From the NCBI RefSeq assembly GCF_900110245.1, contig NZ_FOCZ01000004.1, forward strand, positions 558,001 through 622,000: 64,000 bases of DNA, written 5' to 3'. Under the pieces are notes generated by a model that saw only the letters and a list, made by a program, of their open reading frames with translations, was not told the origin of the DNA and searched no databases. This document shows, piece by piece, positions 54,004-62,577 of this stretch; position 1 is the stretch's first letter; the number at the start of each line of letters is the position of its first letter. A program made the position numbers and the translations under genes. The DNA is from Niastella yeongjuensis (GTDB lineage Bacteria; Bacteroidota; Bacteroidia; Chitinophagales; Chitinophagaceae).

Positions 54004-55578
54004 TTACAGCAAAGGGGCTGGTTCGGCTTTTATTGGGGCAGTTTTTTTAATTAGTTCTGTACCTGTATCCTTCGGCATTAATTTTTCCATAACCTGTTCA
54101 ATGCTAAAACTGGCAGCTTTGGCCCTTGGCGGAAATTCTTCAAAGGTTTTTAGAAACTCAGTAACAATTGCCTGTGCCGGCACCAGCAAAAACATATGAT
54201 CTGCCTTCCATTTACCATAGAAAATAGTCGCATCTATAGAAGCCCGTTCAAACGGATCACTTCTCAGGTTGAAAAGATTTGGCAACCGCAATGAAACAAA
54301 CGGTTCTTCCCATACCTTCATACCATGAGCCCGGGTTTCCACGAAATGCATTTTCCAGTTTTCGACCCGGAGCGCCATCAGATCACCGTCATCACTCCAG
54401 TACATAAAACCTTTGCGGGGTGATTCTTTTTCTTTGCCGCTTAAAAAAGGCAACAGGTTAAAACCATCCAAATGCACTTTGAAAGTTTTTCCAGCTATGG
54501 CATATCCTTTTTTGACTTTCTCTACGAGGTTGGGTTCACCTGCAGCGGCTGCAAATGTGGGGATCATATCCTGTAGCGAACAGATATCGTTTATAATCCG
54601 GCCGGGATCTACCACGCCGGGCCAGCGCATCACAAACGGCACACGCCAACCGCCTTCCCAATTGGTATCTTTTTCTCCATGGAATGGTGTGGACCCACCA
54701 TCGGGCCATGAACATACTTCCGCCCCATTATCAGTGGTAAACACTACCATGGTATTGTCGGCAATACCCAGTTCGTCGAGCTTTGCCAACAACTCGCCTA
54801 TATACCCATCCAGTTCTACCATACCATCAGGATATACACCCAAACCGGTTTTACCGGCAGAGGACGGTTTAAGATGTGTCCACACATGCATACGGGTAGT
54901 ATTAAAGTAGCAGAACCAGGGTTTGTTTTCTTTGGTTTTGCGATCTATAAAATCCTTAGCGGCAGCCAAAAACTCTTCATCCACTGTTTCCATACGTTTT
55001 GTATCCAGCGAGCCTGTATTCTCTATAACCTGTTTACCAACCCTGCCAAATTGCGGATCAACTGTGTTGTCGTCTTTGTCGCTTGCTTTGCATTTCAGTA
55101 CACCCCGCGGACCAAATTTTTTACGAAAGTTAGGATCTTTGGGATAGTCTGGATTTTCTGGTTCTTCTTCAGCATTCAGGTGATAGAGGTTGCCAAAAAA
55201 TTCATCAAAGCCGTGAACAGTAGGCAGATGTTCATTGCGGTCGCCCAGGTGGTTCTTTCCAAACTGACCGGTGGCATAACCAAAGTTCTTCATAAAGTCA
55301 CCCACAGAAGGATCATCGGGTCCCAGGCCTAACGCAGCACCTGGTAACCCTACTTTTGTTAATCCGGTTCTTATTGGTGACTGACCTGTAATAAATGCAG
55401 CCCTGCCGGCTGTACAACTTTGCTGGCCATAAAAATCAGTAAACAGCGCGCCTTCTTTGGCAATACGGTCCAGGTTGGGTGTTTTGTAACCCATTATTCC
55501 AAGATTATAACAACTTAGATTGAACCAGCCTATGTCATCTGACATAATGAACAGGATGTTTGGTTTTTTGTCTGCCAT
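54004..55578 (-). CDS. Type I sulfatase, no signal peptide
   Basis: A protein of 524 residues. The signature is C55-T-A-G-R followed by AAFITGQSPIRTG, the Cys-x-Ala-x-Arg variant that FGE still accepts. Metal ligands are in ILFIMSDDIGW and VFTTDNGAEV; GKNHLGD and HVWTHLK contribute further site residues. There is no signal peptide. It differs in length and motif from its neighbour, so the pair probably acts on different sulfate esters or in sequence. It is preceded by a small, possibly frameshifted gene. Confidence 0.92.
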   Translation of the reverse strand: MADKKPNILFIMSDDIGWFNLSCYNLGIMGYKTPNLDRIAKEGALFTDFYGQQSCTAGRAAFITGQSPIRTGLTKVGLPGAALGLGPDDPSVGDFMKNFGYATGQFGKNHLGDRNEHLPTVHGFDEFFGNLYHLNAEEEPENPDYPKDPNFRKKFGPRGVLKCKASDKDDNTVDPQFGRVGKQVIENTGSLDTKRMETVDEEFLAAAKDFIDRKTKENKPWFCYFNTTRMHVWTHLKPSSAGKTGLGVYPDGMVELDGYIGELLAKLDELGIADNTMVVFTTDNGAEVCSWPDGGSTPFHGEKDTNWEGGWRVPFVMRWPGVVDPGRIINDICSLQDMIPTFAAAAGEPNLVEKVKKGYAIAGKTFKVHLDGFNLLPFLSGKEKESPRKGFMYWSDDGDLMALRVENWKMHFVETRAHGMKVWEEPFVSLRLPNLFNLRSDPFERASIDATIFYGKWKADHMFLLVPAQAIVTEFLKTFEEFPPRAKAASFSIEQVMEKLMPKDTGTELIKKTAPIKAEPAPLL

Positions 55579-55610
55579 TTGCTTTGATTTAAAAGTTTTT
55601 AATAATTTAA

Positions 55611-55863
55611 TTACACTTCAACAGGCGTGCATTTTAACACGTTTAACCCGGCCAGGGAGGGCTGCATTAACTGTTTGATGCATACATCCACTTCCGCTAT
55701 TATCATCCGTTGGCCAGGAGCCATGACCATTGATTGACCGGGCGCCACCACAGGATATAATCCCGGTTCTCCTGCTGCCTGCTTCCTTCTTTTTTTCAAC
55801 TGCCCATACAACCACGCCCAACAAAAGCAATGCACCCATGGCCATTCCATTAATTCTATTCAT
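55611..55863 (-). CDS. Small membrane-anchored protein, possibly frameshifted
   Basis: ATG 55863 opens a frame with a membrane helix (MAMGALLLLGVVVWAVE) that ends at 55618 with an unremarkable tail. A second frame, ending at 55611, gives a more protein-like tail (GLYPVVAPGQSMVMAPGQRM, then IIAEVDVCIKQLMQPSLAG). The two frames meet at a run of seven A's (minus strand, 55796-55790). One base less in that run would fuse the helix to the second tail, about 83 residues. I do not recognise a family. It is probably the first gene of the sulfatase operon. Confidence 0.45.
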
Positions 55864-55871
55864 ACAAATAG

Positions 55872-56171
55872 TTACCGTTTCAATAATGAATTCGCTTTCT
55901 TTAACTCCTCTTCTTTTTTATTAAGTTCCAGCGCCAGATCGGCTATTATCTTTTTAAGCCGCATGTTTTCTTCATTCAGGTGTTTCAGTTCTGACCTGGC
56001 CTTGCTGTACGATTGGTCAGACGGCTCCACTTTTATCAACTGTTGTTTCCACCGGGCAAATACGCTGTAAGAAAGATTGTGTTCCCGTAATACTGCCGTA
56101 ATGCCCTTCTTCATTGCCTGATCCAGAATGGCAATCTTTTGTTCCTCTGTGAATCTTCTGCGGCTAGTCAT
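55872..56171 (-). CDS. IS3-type transposase OrfA-like protein, orphan
   Basis: A protein of 99 residues from ATG 56171; an in-frame start at 56195 exists. It opens with RRRFTEEQKIAILDQAMKKG, a helix-turn-helix of IS3-family OrfA (YSVFARWKQQL recognition part), and ends in a leucine-zipper-like coiled coil (LKHLNEENMRLKKIIADLAL). No OrfB integrase follows; the next gene downstream is the small protein of the sulfatase operon. I see no inverted repeats. It is either an IS relic or a protein of this fold used otherwise. Confidence 0.75.
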   Translation of the reverse strand: MTSRRRFTEEQKIAILDQAMKKGITAVLREHNLSYSVFARWKQQLIKVEPSDQSYSKARSELKHLNEENMRLKKIIADLALELNKKEEELKKANSLLKR

Positions 56172-56287
56172 GGAAAAATAGTTTATACCATCCACGATGG
56201 TATTCCTCTATTTAAAAGACACTTCAGCGCCCTGTATTCCGCCAACTGTTTAAAAAAATGGCGAATCGTACCCTTCATCAGTGTCCA

Positions 56288-57319
56288 ATGAATATGATCC
56301 GGCTATATGCTTTCATAACTTTTCTGGCATTTATAAATTTGGGCAGTGCTGTTTTTGCCCAGGTAAAAGACACCATCGTACTGTACAATGGGCAGGTGCT
56401 GATCGGTGAAGTAAAGGGCGCTCAATATGGGGAGATCACCATTGATGATGTAGACCTTAAGATCATACATGTAAAACAATACAAAACAAAGTCGCTTACC
56501 ACAAACAGGAAATTCAAAATAGAAACAAATGATAAAAGGATCCTGATAGGCATAATAAAGCCCTCCGCTAAAAACGGCTTTGTAAATCTGATGCAGGATA
56601 CCGGCACCCTGTTCGATTACGAGATCATGAGCTTTAACACCATCTTTTCGCTGGACCAAAGTTTCTTTTCTCAACTAAACGGCTCAATTTCCGCCGGTTT
56701 CTCCTATACCAAATCAAGCCGCATAGGCCAGTTCAGCCTAAGTTCCACCGTATTCTATATGACCAGGTATTGGGATTATCAACTTTCAGTTTCTTTGAAT
56801 GGCACATTGGATTCTACCGGTTATTCAAGGGACAGGGAAGATGCTTCCTTTTTTACAGCCTATACATTCAGTCCTACCTGGTTTGCAGCCATTAACCTGG
56901 GTTACCAGCGAAACCTTGAACTGGATATTGCCCGCAGGTATCAGCAAATGATCGGAGGCGGCAACAAGCTAATGGTTCGCAAATATTCACAGCTATATGC
57001 AGTAACCGGACTTGTTTTTAACCAGGAAAAAAGTACCGAAGGAGAACACAGCGGGCTATTGCTTGAAATTCCCATTGTACTGAAATTCAATTTTTTTAAG
57101 TATTCCCAGCCAAACATCCAGATCAGTTCCTCACAAACTGTTTTCTTCGGCGTCACTCAAAAAGGCCGCATCCGTTTTTCAGGCAACACAAGTTTCTCCT
57201 GGCAGATCATCAGAGATTTCTATTTAACCATAAACCCATATACCAATTTTGACAATCAATCATCTGAAACCAGTGATTTCGATTACGGCGTTTCTGTAAG
57301 CGTATCGTACAAGTTCTAA
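56288..57319 (+). CDS. DUF481-like outer-membrane beta-barrel protein
   Basis: A protein of 343 residues from ATG 56288 (or 56294), with signal peptide (IRLYAFITFLAFINLGSAVF). Residues about 25-110 form a small beta domain (DTIVLYNGQVLIGEVKGAQY, IKPSAKNGFVNLMQDTGTL). The rest alternates amphipathic strands (GSISAGFSYTKSSRIGQFSL, YWDYQLSVSLNGTLDSTGYS) and ends with Phe in VSVSYKF, typical of outer-membrane barrels such as DUF481 proteins. It is divergent from the OrfA-like gene. A porin role for the neighbouring sulfatase operon is possible but unproven. Confidence 0.78.
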   Translation: MNMIRLYAFITFLAFINLGSAVFAQVKDTIVLYNGQVLIGEVKGAQYGEITIDDVDLKIIHVKQYKTKSLTTNRKFKIETNDKRILIGIIKPSAKNGFVNLMQDTGTLFDYEIMSFNTIFSLDQSFFSQLNGSISAGFSYTKSSRIGQFSLSSTVFYMTRYWDYQLSVSLNGTLDSTGYSRDREDASFFTAYTFSPTWFAAINLGYQRNLELDIARRYQQMIGGGNKLMVRKYSQLYAVTGLVFNQEKSTEGEHSGLLLEIPIVLKFNFFKYSQPNIQISSSQTVFFGVTQKGRIRFSGNTSFSWQIIRDFYLTINPYTNFDNQSSETSDFDYGVSVSVSYKF

Positions 57320-57358
57320 TGGAGAGATATCTTACAACTATCTTATAACGATTTATTC

Positions 57359-57934
57359 TCAAACCGTCATTTCATCCATAACCAATTGGTCACGCAGCAT
57401 ATATACAGCTTTACGCAATTGTTTTTCAACTGTATTAACCGGCCGGTTCAGGACCTCTGAGATCTTTTTTACGGTAAAATGGTTCTTGTCGTGCAATAAA
57501 TAAACAGTCCGGTATTTCTCAGGCATACGGCACAGGGTATCGTTTATTTTCTTTTGTACATCCATGAAATTAATGGCCTGTTCAACATTGTTATGCGAGG
57601 CCATACTTCTTTTACAGGCCATAGTAATATGCTTTTTATACAAAGCCCGGTTTCGCAAATAATTATAGATCCTGTTCCTGATGGCCACAAAAAGATAAGA
57701 GGAAAGCGAGGAGTTAATTTTTAACCGCGCGCCCGAGGTGTGCAACTGCACAAATAATTCCTGCACAATTTCCTGGGATGCATATCCATCTTTAACGTAT
57801 CGGAAAGCAAAATGCAAGAGGCGGTTCCAGTATTTCTTATATAACAGGTCGAAAGCGATGCTGTCGTTTTGCCTGATCAGTTGAATGATATCTTCCTCGG
57901 GTATCAGTGAACATTGGATGCTTTTTTGCAACAT
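57359..57934 (-). CDS. ECF-type RNA polymerase sigma factor, orphan
   Basis: A protein of 191 residues from ATG 57934; the frame extends to 57970. Region 2 is near 20-85 (FDLLYKKYWNRLLHFAFRYV, ASQEIVQELFVQLH), and region 4 near 130-185 (LCRMPEKYRTVYLLHDKNHF, ISEVLNRPVNTVEKQLRKAV). It resembles the PUL-type sigma factors at the left end, but no fecR or susC lies beside it. It ends 40 bases from the convergent barrel gene. Confidence 0.9.
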   Translation of the reverse strand: MLQKSIQCSLIPEEDIIQLIRQNDSIAFDLLYKKYWNRLLHFAFRYVKDGYASQEIVQELFVQLHTSGARLKINSSLSSYLFVAIRNRIYNYLRNRALYKKHITMACKRSMASHNNVEQAINFMDVQKKINDTLCRMPEKYRTVYLLHDKNHFTVKKISEVLNRPVNTVEKQLRKAVYMLRDQLVMDEMTV

Positions 57935-58154
57935 AGCGGATGGTTTACATGTCAAATAATGGCATTTCAACCAGTAAGGGTGATGAAAGTAATCTCAAAG
58001 AAAAGTGATTACTATAACAAAGATATCCGTATGCATTTGCAAACTGTTAACTAAGACATGGCTATTGGCCAAGTTTTAGAAATGTTGGCCAACCAACAAA
58101 AAAGCCATCCCGGCTTACCAGAATGACTTTGCTTCAAACTATAGTACGTACGTA

Positions 58155-58997
58155 TTAAAATGTATTACTGGCCACTCCATACTTTGCTACATAAGTGGCC
58201 AGGTGTTTAAGTGCTTTTTTCGATGCTGTAGCATTGATGTCCATAAAAGGCCATACGTGCTGTTCTCCTTCAAAAACAATACACTCCGCAGAAACGCCTG
58301 CTTTACCAAATTGCTGATGCAGCAACACGCTGTCATCTTTTAATATTTCAACGCTGCCGCACATGATCAGCGCAGGCGGCAGACCGGCAAGCGCTGCATT
58401 AACCGGTGAAATAAGACTGTCTGACAAATTATACTCACCTGCATACATACGTGCACAGATCTGTAAATACCCCTGGGTTAATATCACATCGGTATCTTTG
58501 TTTACAATATAACTGAAGTTTTTACACTCCAGGTCTACCCAGGGAGAGATCATAATGCTGTATCGTGGCATTGGCGCTTTCATTTTAATTAGCTTTAGCT
58601 GCGTAGCCATAACCAGGTTACCACCGGCACTATCGCCTATTATACCATATGTAATATGGGGGTGCTCCCTGCACAATGTTTCAATCACCTTTACGCAATC
58701 ATTCAGGCCACCGGGAAAACTATGTTCCGGCGCAAGCCGGTATTCGATCAGCAGGACCTTTCTGCCTAAGGTTTGCGCCATGTAGCTTACCATGGCAATA
58801 TGCGATTTAACGGAACCATAAATAAAACCGCCGCCATGAATATAAACCACCACATCTTCGTCAACCGTTGTTGGCGGAATTACCCATGCGCAGGGAATAC
58901 TGGCTATAGATGTATTTTCGACAACAACATTTTTCGCTATTGGATATTGCCTGCCTAACAACTCAAAACCGGCGCGTCCCTCGATCAAATTCACCAT
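58155..58997 (-). CDS. Hormone-sensitive-lipase-type alpha/beta-hydrolase (esterase)
   Basis: A protein of 280 residues. The oxyanion motif HGGGF is at 54-58, the nucleophile Ser123 in GDSAGGN, an Asp near 226 in SVEILKDDS and a His near 250 in GEQHVWPF. The EYRLAPEHSFPGGLND segment is standard for the family. It hydrolyses short acyl esters; no signal peptide. It is divergent from a Crp/Fnr regulator 100 bases away. Confidence 0.93.
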   Translation of the reverse strand: MVNLIEGRAGFELLGRQYPIAKNVVVENTSIASIPCAWVIPPTTVDEDVVVYIHGGGFIYGSVKSHIAMVSYMAQTLGRKVLLIEYRLAPEHSFPGGLNDCVKVIETLCREHPHITYGIIGDSAGGNLVMATQLKLIKMKAPMPRYSIMISPWVDLECKNFSYIVNKDTDVILTQGYLQICARMYAGEYNLSDSLISPVNAALAGLPPALIMCGSVEILKDDSVLLHQQFGKAGVSAECIVFEGEQHVWPFMDINATASKKALKHLATYVAKYGVASNTF

Positions 58998-59097
58998 CTT
59001 ATTGATTTATAGCAACAAAATTCAGGACCGGACCCTTTAAAAAAAATTAAGGTATCTTAGTTTTTTTAAAGCAGACATAGAGCAAATTTGTAATCTT

Positions 59098-59682
59098 ATG
59101 CCTTTTAATAACATTTTACAAAACATCAGGCGCTTTACTTCATTAAGTACACAGGAAGAAAAGGCCTTTTGCGCTTTATTAAGCATCAGGAAAGTGAAAC
59201 GGAAAGAATTTCTTCTGCGGGAAGGGACCGTGTGTAATTTTGAATGGTATGTAAACTCGGGCTGCTTCAGAAGCTTTTATATAGACAAAAAGGGCCTGGA
59301 ACATAATATATATTTCGCCATTGAAGACTGGTGGACATCCGATCTATATAGTCGAACCACCCAGGAGCCTTCCAACTGTAACATCATAGCCCTTGAAGAG
59401 TCAGAAGTGGTGCAGATCAAACATGCCGAGCTGGAAGCGTTTATGGTTGAGGTACCTGCCATGGAACGATTTTTTCGTATTTCCTACCAGCAATCCTTAG
59501 TGAATCAGCATTTAAAAAATCTCCGGTTATTGTCTATGAATGGCGAGGAGCGCTATATTCATTTCAGAGAAAAATACCCTCAGCTGGCCAAACGCATTCC
59601 CCAAAAGCACATAGCAACGTTCTTAGGGCTTACCCCCGAATTCTTCAACACCATACATGCCCGGGTATTACGCCTGCGATAG
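59098..59682 (+). CDS. Crp/Fnr-family transcriptional regulator
   Basis: A protein of 194 residues. The barrel domain is about 20-120 (EFLLREGTVCNFEWYVNSGC, FAIEDWWTSDLYSRTTQEPS), and the end has a winged-helix remnant (RIPQKHIATFLGLTPEFFNT). This last region is short and irregular, as in several Bacteroidota homologs, so DNA binding is not certain. Its last 15 bases overlap the end of the convergent lgt-like gene. The divergent esterase is its likely target. Confidence 0.88.
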   Translation: MPFNNILQNIRRFTSLSTQEEKAFCALLSIRKVKRKEFLLREGTVCNFEWYVNSGCFRSFYIDKKGLEHNIYFAIEDWWTSDLYSRTTQEPSNCNIIALEESEVVQIKHAELEAFMVEVPAMERFFRISYQQSLVNQHLKNLRLLSMNGEERYIHFREKYPQLAKRIPQKHIATFLGLTPEFFNTIHARVLRLR

Positions 59683-60441
59683 TGTTTTGCGGGTTTGTAA
59701 AAACCTGTTTGCATAAATCAACCCAATACAGGTGATCACGGTAAGAAGGGAGATCATTTGGGAGGGAGACAGTGTGTGTTGATTGAAAATTATTCCCCTG
59801 TTGTCAGATCTTAAAAATTCAACCAGGAACCTGAATATGGCATAAGAGATGAGGTACCCATAAAAGGGGTTCCGGTACTTTGTTTGTAGAAGAAATACAA
59901 ACAAGGCAAGCACAAAAAAGCTTTCATACAATTGTGTGGGATGTATTTTAATCAGTTCGTGAAAGTGATCATAGGGTAAACTTCCCCTGGGAAATACAAC
60001 GCCAAACACCCCATTTGTTGGACTGCCATAACAACAACCAGCCATAAAACAACCCAATCTGCCAAAAAAATGACCTATACAAAACGGGAGCGATAAAATG
60101 TTCAGCGTTTCTAACAAGGGCAATTTAAAAAGTTTCAGGCTTATCATTAAGATCGACAACCCGCTTATCAGACCACCGAAGAAGGTAAGCCCAACCTGAC
60201 TGATATTTTCAAATGTCAGGTCAATACCCTGTGAATAAGCATCAAAAAGAAAGGCACCTGCAAACCCACCGATGATCGAAACCAACAGGCTTAGATGGAC
60301 CTTATATTTTTCGTTGTCGCTCTTTTCTTTGAACAACGGCTGGTATTGTAAGTAAAGCATGGCCAGCGCAATGCCAATACCTACAAAAAGATTGTAGGCA
60401 GGAATAAAAGCACCCGAACCAATAGGTAAATATCGTAGCAT
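59668..60441 (-). CDS. Prolipoprotein-diacylglyceryl-transferase-like membrane protein (Lgt paralog)
   Basis: A protein of 257 residues from ATG 60441; the longer frame starts within a terminator hairpin with a GTG and is unlikely. About seven membrane helices are seen. Lgt signatures are GHFFGRLGCFMAGCCYG, HPTQLYESFF and FLVEFLRSDNRG. In E. coli Lgt the first motif reads R-x-G-N; here the Asn (E. coli N146 equivalent) is Cys, as in a divergent branch carrying GCCYG. It may not be the housekeeping enzyme. It follows the DUF4064 gene by 34 bases that hold a terminator. Confidence 0.82.
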   Translation of the reverse strand: MLRYLPIGSGAFIPAYNLFVGIGIALAMLYLQYQPLFKEKSDNEKYKVHLSLLVSIIGGFAGAFLFDAYSQGIDLTFENISQVGLTFFGGLISGLSILMISLKLFKLPLLETLNILSLPFCIGHFFGRLGCFMAGCCYGSPTNGVFGVVFPRGSLPYDHFHELIKIHPTQLYESFFVLALFVFLLQTKYRNPFYGYLISYAIFRFLVEFLRSDNRGIIFNQHTLSPSQMISLLTVITCIGLIYANRFLQTRKTLSQA

Positions 60442-60475
60442 AAAAAAGGTGGGGCAAAGCCCCACTTCTTTTTAT
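60441..60475 (-). terminator. Bidirectional terminator just ahead of the lgt-like start
   Basis: GTGGGGC-AAA-GCCCCAC (60449-60465) is a perfect seven-pair stem. On the minus strand it is followed by TTTTTT ending directly before the ATG of the lgt-like gene. On the plus strand it is followed by TTCTTTTTATTT. It ends the upstream DUF4064 gene. Confidence 0.8.
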
Positions 60476-60856
60476 TTAGTTTGCCAATACAGGCTTCTTT
60501 TGGGTCAATGAAATAACGCCGCCAATGAGGAATAAAATACAAACGATCAATGACAGGATATTAAATGTTACCAGGGTGATCATAGACAAAACACCAGCCA
60601 GGATCATCACGCCGCCCCAGGTTTTTGAATTCTTCTTATAAAGAAAAGCGCTTATCAATCCGAGTATGGCAGCAAGTAAACCGATCCACAAAAACGTACT
60701 GCCGGCAGCGCTTGTAGTTTGTTCTGTTGCTCCTTCAGCAAGCGTAGACATTCCTGCCGCGCAGGCGCCAGAACAAATGGCAGCCGGAAGTCCTAATATG
60801 CCACCGATGATACCCAGGATCATAGGTACATTTGAAATTTTGTTTTGAGTACTCAT
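60476..60856 (-). CDS. DUF4064-like small membrane protein
   Basis: A protein of 126 residues with four membrane segments (about 12-35, 52-68, 75-92, 97-118). It has a glycine-rich start (PMILGIIGGILGLPAAICSG) and the pattern FLWIGLLAAILGLISAFLYK followed by WGGVMILAGVLSMI, which matches DUF4064. These proteins have no known activity. It is monocistronic. Confidence 0.75.
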   Translation of the reverse strand: MSTQNKISNVPMILGIIGGILGLPAAICSGACAAGMSTLAEGATEQTTSAAGSTFLWIGLLAAILGLISAFLYKKNSKTWGGVMILAGVLSMITLVTFNILSLIVCILFLIGGVISLTQKKPVLAN

Positions 60857-61191
60857 TTTCTTTTGGTTTAAATTTTTGGGAAGTAAATAATTGAGTTTCT
60901 CTTAAAGAAATTTACTGTTCACGCTGGAGGTTACCTGTCATGTATACCGGCGCCTATCTATACCATTTAGTGGAGTGTAAGAAAATGTGTCTTGAACACA
61001 GAGTAGGTGTTCATGGGAGTTAAATAGTCTAGACGTTAGGGCTTTCATCAGGATAACTTTTTCATAAACAAGCAAAAGACTCAAGCAATTCTGAAAACGA
61101 GGGAATATCGATTTTATTGGCCTACCCGGTTATTTTCAGGAATTAATTGATCAGATTCAACTAACCGTTACTAACGCCGAATGCAGCCCTA
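60857..61191. other. Gene-free spacer
   Basis: About 335 bases upstream of the DUF4064 gene hold no recognised gene, tRNA or repeat. Short open frames around 61075-61146 show no family pattern. Its right end borders the flavohemoprotein terminator. Confidence 0.5.
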
Positions 61192-61230
61192 AAAATAAAA
61201 AAGCCCTGCAAATCAATAGTTTGCAGAGCT
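61192..61230 (-). terminator. Terminator of the flavohemoprotein gene
   Basis: Minus strand AGCTCTGCAAA-ctattga-TTTGCAGGGCT (61230-61202) forms a ten-pair stem with one mismatch, followed by TTTTTATTTTT. It lies 20 bases after the stop. Confidence 0.85.
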
Positions 61231-61249
61231 TCCCATCTACACATATAAA

Positions 61250-62461
61250 TTAATTCAACGCTAAAACCTGCGGACCAAATTCTTCAAAATAGATCCGCTG
61301 TTTGTTTACGCCGGCGGCTACGAGGTCTTTGTACTGTTTTTGAATAAAGGCAGTAGGCCCGCATATAAAATAATGGGCATCTGCTTCCAGGTCAAGTTCC
61401 GGCACTTTGTTGATATCCAGGTGGCCTTCCAGAATGCCGGCTTCTTTTTCCTGGCCGGAAAGCTGGTTATAAAATACACGTTGTTTTACCTGCGGATTAT
61501 CTGCAACAATAGCTGTAAGCTGATCCTTAAAAGCATGCACCGATTCATTACGGCAGCCATGCAGCCAGGTAATGGGATGGGCATGATTTTGTTCGATCAA
61601 ACTGTGTAACATGCTCATGAGCGGTGTTAAGCCTACTCCCCCGCTGATAAGCACAACCGGTGCATTCATCTCTTCGGTCAATGTAAAATTACCTGCAGGC
61701 GCGGTAAGGTCAACCTGGTCAGCTTCATTCACAAACTCATGCAGGTGATTACTGATCAGGCCGTCGGTATGCAGTTCCACTCCTTTTTCCTTTTTAACAG
61801 AAATACGGTAGTACTCATTATTAGGCGCACTGGAAATGCTGTACTGCCGGGCCTGTTTCAATTTAAGCTGTGGCAAAAAAATACGTAAGCTAATGAACTG
61901 ACCGGGCAGATGCGGGGCAACCTTGCCACCATCGGCAGGGTACAAATAAAAGGAGGTGATCTCAGCAGACTCGGCCACTTTTTTCTTCACCAGGAATGGG
62001 CGCCAGCCTGTCCAGCCATGGGTTCGTTCAGTTTGCTGTGCATAGATGCCGGCTTCGTGCCCCATCATTATTTGCGCCAACTGGTTATACGCAACCGTCC
62101 AGGCGTCAATGATGGCCGGAGTTGCCGCATCGCCCAACACCTCCTGTATTGAAGCCAACAGGTGTTTGCCAACAATACTGTAATGTTCAGGGCGAATATC
62201 AAGACTGGTATGTTTATGGCCTATTCTGTCTATTACTGGCATCAGTACGCCCGGGTTGGCAATATTCTCTGCATACGCAAGTACAGCCAGCGCCAGCGCT
62301 GTTTGCTGCCGGTCGTTTTTCTGATTGCCCATATTGAACAGGTTCTTCAACTCCGGATGGTGCGTAAACATGCGATTATAGAAATGCTTTGTCAATAAAA
62401 CCCCGTTTTCTCTCAGTACCGGCACAGTGGCCAGTACCAAAGCTTTTTGCTCACTTGTCAT
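61250..62461 (-). CDS. hmp: Flavohemoprotein, nitric oxide dioxygenase
   Basis: A protein of 403 residues, standard Hmp length. The globin domain (1-140) has Tyr28 in HFYNRMF at B10 and the proximal His84 in IGHKHTSLDIRPEHY. The FAD domain (about 150-255) has the ARQYSISSAPN motif, and the NAD domain has LISGGVGLTPLMSMLH and HYFICGPTAFIQKQ, ending EEFGPQVL. It converts NO to nitrate with O2 and NADH in the cytoplasm, giving nitrosative-stress resistance. No NsrR- or NorR-type regulator lies beside it; the nearest regulator is the Crp/Fnr gene at 63351. Confidence 0.96.
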   Translation of the reverse strand: MTSEQKALVLATVPVLRENGVLLTKHFYNRMFTHHPELKNLFNMGNQKNDRQQTALALAVLAYAENIANPGVLMPVIDRIGHKHTSLDIRPEHYSIVGKHLLASIQEVLGDAATPAIIDAWTVAYNQLAQIMMGHEAGIYAQQTERTHGWTGWRPFLVKKKVAESAEITSFYLYPADGGKVAPHLPGQFISLRIFLPQLKLKQARQYSISSAPNNEYYRISVKKEKGVELHTDGLISNHLHEFVNEADQVDLTAPAGNFTLTEEMNAPVVLISGGVGLTPLMSMLHSLIEQNHAHPITWLHGCRNESVHAFKDQLTAIVADNPQVKQRVFYNQLSGQEKEAGILEGHLDINKVPELDLEADAHYFICGPTAFIQKQYKDLVAAGVNKQRIYFEEFGPQVLALN

Positions 62462-62577
62462 ATATAATATATTAATACCTTCTTGTCTTTTTTTAAATGA
62501 GAGATCGGGCGCCTGATCTTTGAAAGCACAAAATTAGGCAATGATAATAAAAGACAAAAATATCTTTTTCTATTTTT

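Noticed and set aside
60857-61249. Possible tRNA or small RNA in the spacer
   Set aside because: No cloverleaf, T-loop motif or conserved RNA signature is seen; only the flavohemoprotein terminator is supported.
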